Below are positions 51,901 to 56,225 of a stretch of DNA of 56,225 nt, piece by piece (positions within the stretch are counted from its first letter, which is position 1; each line of letters begins with the position of its first letter). The translations under genes were made by a program, and so were the position numbers. The notes under the pieces were generated by a model that saw only the letters and a program-made list of their open reading frames with translations, searched no databases and was not told the DNA's origin. The DNA is from Pseudobdellovibrionaceae bacterium (GTDB lineage Bacteria > Bdellovibrionota > Bdellovibrionia > Bdellovibrionales > JAMPXM01), in the NCBI GenBank assembly GCA_021463345.1, contig JAJTYM010000022.1:1-56225 (forward strand). The letters are read 5' to 3'.

Positions 51901-52098
51901 CACCATCACAGCGCCGGATTGTTTCCCGGCGACCGTCCGGGCCTTTACACGGCCGACCCGCTCCGCGTCCGGGATCCCGACGGGAGCGAAGACGCCTGGG
52001 CCCGTGTGATCGAGCGGATCGGCACCCACCCCGGCTGGAAGCACGATTACCTTTTCGAAGCCTTCGGACTGGGCCGGACATTTTTGACCGCAACTTGA
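48970..52098 (+). CDS. GH106-like glycosyl hydrolase (putative alpha-L-rhamnosidase)
   Basis: The product has 1042 residues from the ATG at 48970; a GTG overlapping the previous stop at 48958 would add four. The start AVPFWSWNERMEPDEVRRQV, then GYGGIMIHARVGLLTPYLG, is the hallmark of the GH106-like family. Likely catalytic acids are Glu195 (MFTDEPSALF) and Glu338 (LSEVFGAAGQ). A C-terminal beta domain includes VENPQSWEIRVNGVVVHYDG. No signal peptide is visible, so it probably acts in the periplasm by another route or on imported oligosaccharides. A paralogue follows immediately. GH106 members remove rhamnose from pectin and other plant or algal glycans; that is family knowledge, not shown here. 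Confidence 0.72.
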   Translation: MTTSPFDCAGFVSPDKTWRAVPFWSWNERMEPDEVRRQVREFARAGYGGIMIHARVGLLTPYLGEEWFQCCDAAIEEAAKQNIAVWLYDEDKWPSGYGGGAVVAGEPAHRMQALTVRPSGDAAPPDCTALGEPGGDWQLYVWTSPLGHPQFNGTCYASLLDGAAIRRFLDVAYEPYAKRYGRDFGGLIPAMFTDEPSALFRRRVIHPAVPFAGAVLPAFREMFGYDPVPHLDKLFVEREGFEEFRCRYYRVVNRLFERNFTGQLAAWCEQQGIALTGHYEEEGGLYEQQYWGVDIMPNYRHHAIPGIDHLYRQVRECVTAIQCRSVAHQYGKTRVLSEVFGAAGQSITFADRKWILDQQLCLGVNCFVEHLAAYTLAGLRKRDFPPALSYQQPWWPVNSGMEDYSARLSHALGQGAYAAEFAVLHPQDSQSVYWTPEIDPGSFDGLMLVDSHPVAPARFAEIMAISREFEELTRRLLGAQRTFDYLHEALLEDDGEAGTFAGAPGIRVKHAAYPLVVMPGMITIRASTLEKLLDFAARGGKILQAGRFPHLVDGRPEPEKLRLLRERVRTADGIGQVAQVLEEWLPPAVALSSPPETRDMLWAHRRSLGGDDALLFLVNLDRKNGLRCELNWTGTDAKNLFAPDALEGKIRMVERNGSTIPLRLAPGESILFLATDRQPESADIPCPAPAETASRDSSKELVRWSVGRMDDNVLPLDCVSHQLADNAWSARPVPVIALQEYLNGRRYTGPLRLRYEFQSRLSSPRKTHLVVENPQSWEIRVNGVVVHYDGLPWWKDIRWLPIDIGPLIRPGANVVEIRSDNFRFGSLADPASDRYGTEIEPVLLVGDFSVFGSVGSGPTVSPDWHTEELPVPPLATLSAPFALCDPVPLRQGDVVTQGLPFYAGRLRCVHEPDGWARETRLTLEDLMAVTATVRVGGIERGRISWPPYSVRMSAPGDPADGGIEVVLYNSLRNLLGPHHHSAGLFPGDRPGLYTADPLRVRDPDGSEDAWARVIERIGTHPGWKHDYLFEAFGLGRTFLTAT

Positions 52099-52103
52099 AC
52101 GCC

Positions 52104-54767
52104 ATGCCATCCGCAAAAAAATTTCCAACCCCAAGCGCCCCGAAGCGCCGTCCGCCACCGTGGAGGGATGTCTCGCCGGCCCCCTTCCTTTTTCTGAACC
52201 ACGAACTGGAGGCGGGGGAATTGAAACGCCAGATCGCGCTGATGAAAAAGGCCGGTATCCGGTCGTTTTTCCTGCATTCCCGGTTTGGACTCAAGACACC
52301 TTACGGGTCCAGGAAATGGTTTGATCTCATCGAACAGGCCGTCGCCGAAGCCGGACGGTTGGGGATGAAGGCATGGTTGCTGGATGAAGACCCCTACAAC
52401 AGCGGAGCGGCGGGCGGGGAGGTTCTGTTCGACCACCCGGAGTTTGCCGCGAAGCAGATCTTCCGTCATTCTTTTCAAGCGGATCGCAGCGGCAGACTGC
52501 GGGGACATTTCCCGGGAGAACGGGTTCTGCAGGCGGTCGCCGTTCGTCGAAGGAACGGAAGGATCCTGGAAACCGTCGATATCCGCGATTCCATTGGAGT
52601 GCTGCGCGAAACCACCTTCATGACCCCGTGGTCGAACAGTTACTATCCCGGAAACGGGATCCCTTTCCCCCACTACCGCGCCGAGGCGTATCTGCCCTTT
52701 TCCGCGCTGGACCATCCGTGTGAAGGGGCGGACTGGAGCGCCGAGATCCTCACCGCCGCCGTCGAGCGAAGCGACTACCGGTGGGGGCTTTTCCCGGACA
52801 ACTTGAACCCCCGCTGTGTCGAGCATTTCCTTGCCCTGACGCACGAGCGTTACCGCAAGCGGCTCGGACGGTTTTTCGGGGGAACGGCGCCGGGATTTTT
52901 TACCGACGAGATTCGGGTCGGGGCCTCGCGAATGCCCTACACCGACCGTTTGGAAGAGGAGTTCCACGAACGCCACGGATATGAACTTGGCGCCCGCTAC
53001 GTGGATCTTTTTCTCACCCGGGATGCGTCTTCGTTCGACGTGCGCCGGGATTATTGGGAAACGATCCACGCGCTGCTCGAGAAAAATTGTTTGCGTCCGA
53101 TGAAAGCCTGGTGCCGCCGCCACGGCGTGCTCCTCACCGGCCATTTTCTCGCCGAGGATGATCCGGTCGGACAAACGTATGTGGCCGGAGGGGACATCTA
53201 TTCCAACCTGCGTATCCTCGACATTCCCGGATTCGATCTGGTGGGTTCGCGCGTCGGCGATGCCCGCTATCCCGCCTACCACCTCGGGGCCAAGTTGGCG
53301 GCCTCGGTGGCCCACCAGTCGGGCAAAGGAGTTGTTCTCGGCGAGTGTTTCGCCTGCACCCCCTGGAACTACGGGTTCACCGGCATGAAACGCACGGCAA
53401 ACTGGCTTCTGGCCCACGGGATCACCTGGCTGAACCCGCACGCTTTCTACTACTCGATTGACGGCTACCGGAAATACGAGGCCCCGAAGGCCTTTTCCTT
53501 TCAGGATCCGCTGGCCGAAGACTATGCCCGCATCCAACGCTACGCGGCCAGACAGGGCCAACTGCTTGCGGACACCCGACCCGTCGCCGATACGCTGGTG
53601 CTCTACCCCTCATCGTGCTTCTGGCGTCTCCTGCCCGCGGAAGAACCCGCGGCGCTCGACTTGCGCAAGATTTTGTATCAACTGATCCGGCTGTTGATCG
53701 AGGCTCGGATCGCTTTCGACATTGTCGATGAGGAAACTCTCGCCCGCAGTCCCGTGAGCGGAGGCAAATTGCGCGTCGGACGCCAGTCCTATCGCGCGCT
53801 GGTCCTTCCCTTGGCCGGGCCTTTTCTGCCGGTGGCGGAGAAACGTCTCGCCGGACTCGCGGACACGTTTCCTGTCGTGCGCCATGCCACGGCCACGCGG
53901 ACCCTCCGGGATCTCAAGGCCGCCGGAGTCCTGCGAACCGAAGTCCGTGAAACCGGCGCGCCGGTCAAAGATCTGGTGGTGCTCCACCGCAGGCACCCGC
54001 GCGGGCCGATGGAATTTCTCTTCAACAATTCTCCGCTACCGCTTCCCGTGGTCCTTCCGTTGCCCGCCGCATCAAATGCCTGCATTGACGATGGTGGTGA
54101 AAAAGGCTGGCAGTCGGCAGGGGATGGCCGTGCCGTTGACCTCATCCTCGGCCCCTACGATGCCGTCGCCCTCCTCCACTCCCGAACCCCTTTGCGTGGA
54201 GCGCCCGCATGGAAGAACCCCGCCAACTTCCCTCCTTGCGACCTCACGTTTGAGACCCACCCCCAATGGGATTATTCGCCGCCCCAACCGATCCTCTCGG
54301 CCATGACCTCATGGGAAATCCAAGCCGGGAGCGGGACGGGCTGTCGTCATTGGCCGCAGCACCGATTCGCCCTGGCCCGCGATTTGCTCGGAACCGAGAG
54401 CGCCTACCTGCTCGAGAAAATCGTCAAACCGCTCTTCGACACCGCCCCGCCGGCGCCATCGCTTTATCCCGTGCGGATGAGTTTCTCCGCCGACTTCCCT
54501 CTGACGCGCGGGCAAAATGCGGAGGGGTGCGCGCTGGTCATGGAGTCGGAGACGATCGCCGGAGAGGCGGTCATCCTGCTCAACGGCCGGAGGCTGCCGG
54601 CCTCCCGGTTCCGCCGCCGCCGCGTTTACGATCCCGCCAATGTGGTGGCATCAATCGCCGGGAAAACCCGCGACGGCCTGAACCGGATCGAGATTGTGTT
54701 TGAAAAAGCCTCCGAATTCGACGGACTCCGGGGACCGGTCTTTGTCATGCCTCTTTCCTCACTATGA
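52104..54767 (+). CDS. GH106-like glycosyl hydrolase (paralogue)
   Basis: The product has 887 residues from the ATG at 52104 (a TTG at 52095 overlaps the previous stop). It parallels the preceding gene: PFLFLNHELEAGELKRQIAL, KKAGIRSFFLHSRFGLKTPYG, Glu269 in FFTDEIRVG and Glu414 in VLGECFACTPW. It is shorter mainly at the C-terminal side. The active-site surroundings differ from the first copy (IRVGASR against PSALFR), so the two may cleave different linkages. There is no signal peptide. Its stop overlaps the next start (ATGA). Confidence 0.72.
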   Translation: MPSAKKFPTPSAPKRRPPPWRDVSPAPFLFLNHELEAGELKRQIALMKKAGIRSFFLHSRFGLKTPYGSRKWFDLIEQAVAEAGRLGMKAWLLDEDPYNSGAAGGEVLFDHPEFAAKQIFRHSFQADRSGRLRGHFPGERVLQAVAVRRRNGRILETVDIRDSIGVLRETTFMTPWSNSYYPGNGIPFPHYRAEAYLPFSALDHPCEGADWSAEILTAAVERSDYRWGLFPDNLNPRCVEHFLALTHERYRKRLGRFFGGTAPGFFTDEIRVGASRMPYTDRLEEEFHERHGYELGARYVDLFLTRDASSFDVRRDYWETIHALLEKNCLRPMKAWCRRHGVLLTGHFLAEDDPVGQTYVAGGDIYSNLRILDIPGFDLVGSRVGDARYPAYHLGAKLAASVAHQSGKGVVLGECFACTPWNYGFTGMKRTANWLLAHGITWLNPHAFYYSIDGYRKYEAPKAFSFQDPLAEDYARIQRYAARQGQLLADTRPVADTLVLYPSSCFWRLLPAEEPAALDLRKILYQLIRLLIEARIAFDIVDEETLARSPVSGGKLRVGRQSYRALVLPLAGPFLPVAEKRLAGLADTFPVVRHATATRTLRDLKAAGVLRTEVRETGAPVKDLVVLHRRHPRGPMEFLFNNSPLPLPVVLPLPAASNACIDDGGEKGWQSAGDGRAVDLILGPYDAVALLHSRTPLRGAPAWKNPANFPPCDLTFETHPQWDYSPPQPILSAMTSWEIQAGSGTGCRHWPQHRFALARDLLGTESAYLLEKIVKPLFDTAPPAPSLYPVRMSFSADFPLTRGQNAEGCALVMESETIAGEAVILLNGRRLPASRFRRRRVYDPANVVASIAGKTRDGLNRIEIVFEKASEFDGLRGPVFVMPLSSL

Positions 54768-56225
54768 CTTCTCCGCGATCCCGCTCCGAGATCACCTGGT
54801 CGATCATGCACCCGACGACGCCCGATGCCGGGCACATGCGGGCCTTGCTCGGCCATGCGAAACGCCACCGTGTGGACAGCTTTGAAATCTGCGGCGAGTG
54901 CCACGGACCCTATGGCGGCATGGAAGGGATCATCGCCTACGAAAAATATCCCGCTTTCCACAAGCTGCGGGATCTTGAAAAAATCGAAGAAAACCGCCGC
55001 ATTCTGCGCGAAATTCTCCACCTCGCGCACAATGCCGGAAAGCCGGTTTATTACTGGCACCGCGAGGTCATGGTTCCGCCGGCATTGACGAAGGTGTTGC
55101 CCGCCCTGTTCGATGAAAACGAAGAGTTCGACCTGCTCGGGGAGACTTATGCTTCTCTCCTCGTTTACAAAATCGCCGCCACCTTCGAGGCGCTGCCGGA
55201 GCTGGACGGGATCGTGCTCACGCTCACGGAATCCGATTTCTCGGTCATTCACAACTCCCGTCCGGACCGCTATCCGTCGTCAGCGGTGGTCGCGCGCATC
55301 GCGGGGATCTTCTCCCGTGAACTCGCCGCGAGGAGCAAGCGATTCATACTGCGTTCCTTCGGTTCCATTTCACAGGATTACGAGGACATCCTGGCCGGTG
55401 CGGATGAGGCGGCGAAGGACTCCCCGTTCGAAGTTGAAACCAAAATCAATCCCTACGATTTCGATCCGTTCCTGCCGGTCAATCCTTACCTGCGGCGGGG
55501 GGAGAACACCGCGCTCGGCGCGGAGTTTGACTGCGTGGGGGAATTTCTCGGAGCAGGCCGGTTGCCCGCCGCAAATGTCCAACGCATCGTCGGCTATGTT
55601 CGGGCCGCCCAGGAACGCCGGGTGGATCGTTTCGTCATCCGCCTCGACCGGGCGGGCGTTTCGATCTTCGACACTTCCTACGAAATCAATCTCCACGCCT
55701 ACCACCGCGCCATTGACGATGCGGAGGCAACGCCGGAGGGCATTTGCGACGAATGGGCGCGGCGGCATTGGCCCGGCTGCGAGACCGAAATGCGCGCGAT
55801 TTCCGCCTCGGGCATCCGGGCGGTCGAGAAGATCAATTTCATCTCCGGCAATATCATTTTCCATACCTTCCCGCTGGACCCCGGACTCAAGTGGGTCAAG
55901 GCGGGCGGCATCTTTTCGGTGTTCAAGGAAGACGTTCCCCTGACATGGCAGTCCGGAATCTGGTCCATCCTCAGCGAGACCCGCACACCCGCGAACCGGC
56001 GGGACATCTTACGGGAGAAAGACGAAGCGCTGGAGTTGGCGGACCGGACGATTGCCGCCATTGAAGCTCTGGGTGAACGTCTTTCGCCCGATCTTTTGGA
56101 ACGCCTGCGGCGCGAGTGGGGCACGGCCCGCGAGGTGGCGCGCCTCTACCGGGCCTTCTGCCGCGCGGTGTGCGCTTACTTCGACGACATGGAGCGGGAA
56201 GACCCGGACGGCGCCGGACTCGCCG
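54764..56225 (+). CDS. unknown saccharide-locus protein, 3' end outside window
   Basis: The frame is open from the ATG at 54764, overlapping the previous stop, to the end of the window (487 codons). It contains FEICGECHGPYGGMEG, GKPVYYWHREVMVPP, GIVLTLTESDFSVIHN and ETKINPYDFDPFLPVNPYL. The acidic loops at likely strand ends suggest a TIM-barrel glycosidase. I do not recognise the family; similarity to alpha-glucuronidase-type barrels is only a loose impression. Gene order makes it part of the same transcription unit as the two GH106-like genes. There is no signal peptide. Confidence 0.65.
   Translation, partial: MTSPRSRSEITWSIMHPTTPDAGHMRALLGHAKRHRVDSFEICGECHGPYGGMEGIIAYEKYPAFHKLRDLEKIEENRRILREILHLAHNAGKPVYYWHREVMVPPALTKVLPALFDENEEFDLLGETYASLLVYKIAATFEALPELDGIVLTLTESDFSVIHNSRPDRYPSSAVVARIAGIFSRELAARSKRFILRSFGSISQDYEDILAGADEAAKDSPFEVETKINPYDFDPFLPVNPYLRRGENTALGAEFDCVGEFLGAGRLPAANVQRIVGYVRAAQERRVDRFVIRLDRAGVSIFDTSYEINLHAYHRAIDDAEATPEGICDEWARRHWPGCETEMRAISASGIRAVEKINFISGNIIFHTFPLDPGLKWVKAGGIFSVFKEDVPLTWQSGIWSILSETRTPANRRDILREKDEALELADRTIAAIEALGERLSPDLLERLRREWGTAREVARLYRAFCRAVCAYFDDMEREDPDGAGLA

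Overview
This window reads as a chromosomal segment of a GC-rich bacterium, most likely Verrucomicrobiota or a close PVC-group relative. The evidence is indirect: a PEP-CTERM protein with autotransporter-type repeats, a prepilin-like protein ending in a DGHVEA motif, DUF4434 and GH106-like enzymes, several very large secreted glycoside hydrolases, AraC regulators, and many overlapping ATGA/GTGA/TTGA gene junctions. There are no rRNA or tRNA genes. Taxonomy is an inference.

Layout. (1) 1-5451: the end of an unrecognised gene, a PIG-L-type deacetylase and nagB (amino-sugar use), a small membrane protein, a DUF2236 oxygenase-like protein, and a LytS/LytTR two-component pair, all on the + strand and tightly packed. 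(2) About 5.5-18.7 kb: a mobile region that looks like an integrative mobilizable element. A MobF (TrwC-type) relaxase operon runs leftward with two small genes and an XRE regulator. A TraK/TraL/TraM-like set runs rightward. The 177-base gap between them holds two inverted repeats and four helically phased direct repeats, a good candidate oriT. Further right come hairpin-rich tandem repeats, a cargo set built around a nucleotidyltransferase-fold protein, a group II intron inside the last cargo gene, a Phd/PIN toxin-antitoxin pair, a tyrosine integrase and an excisionase-like protein. (3) 18.8-56.2 kb: a saccharide-utilisation locus.

The saccharide locus has two paralogous AraC regulators, a GntR/LacI-type regulator, a UxaE-type tagaturonate epimerase, two paralogous GPH/MFS sugar transporters, an AGE-family epimerase and an AAC(3)-fold acyltransferase. 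It also has three giant GH42-like proteins, two GH106-like proteins, a TIM-barrel lipoprotein and a DUF4434 protein. A gene at 24309 fuses a complete diiron ferritin-like domain (E, ExxH, E, ExxH) to a uroporphyrinogen-decarboxylase-like domain.

Three transcription units of this locus are each preceded by a copy of the same roughly 41-base motif (26928, 38522, 43190): the unit starting with the GH at 27167, the PEP-CTERM unit at 38683, and the unit starting with the pseudopilin at 43316. This suggests one shared regulator or one shared promoter class. The enzymes point to a complex uronate- and/or rhamnose-containing polysaccharide, but the substrate cannot be read from sequence alone. A VapBC pair on the minus strand separates the second and third units. 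The window ends inside an unrecognised gene starting at 54764.
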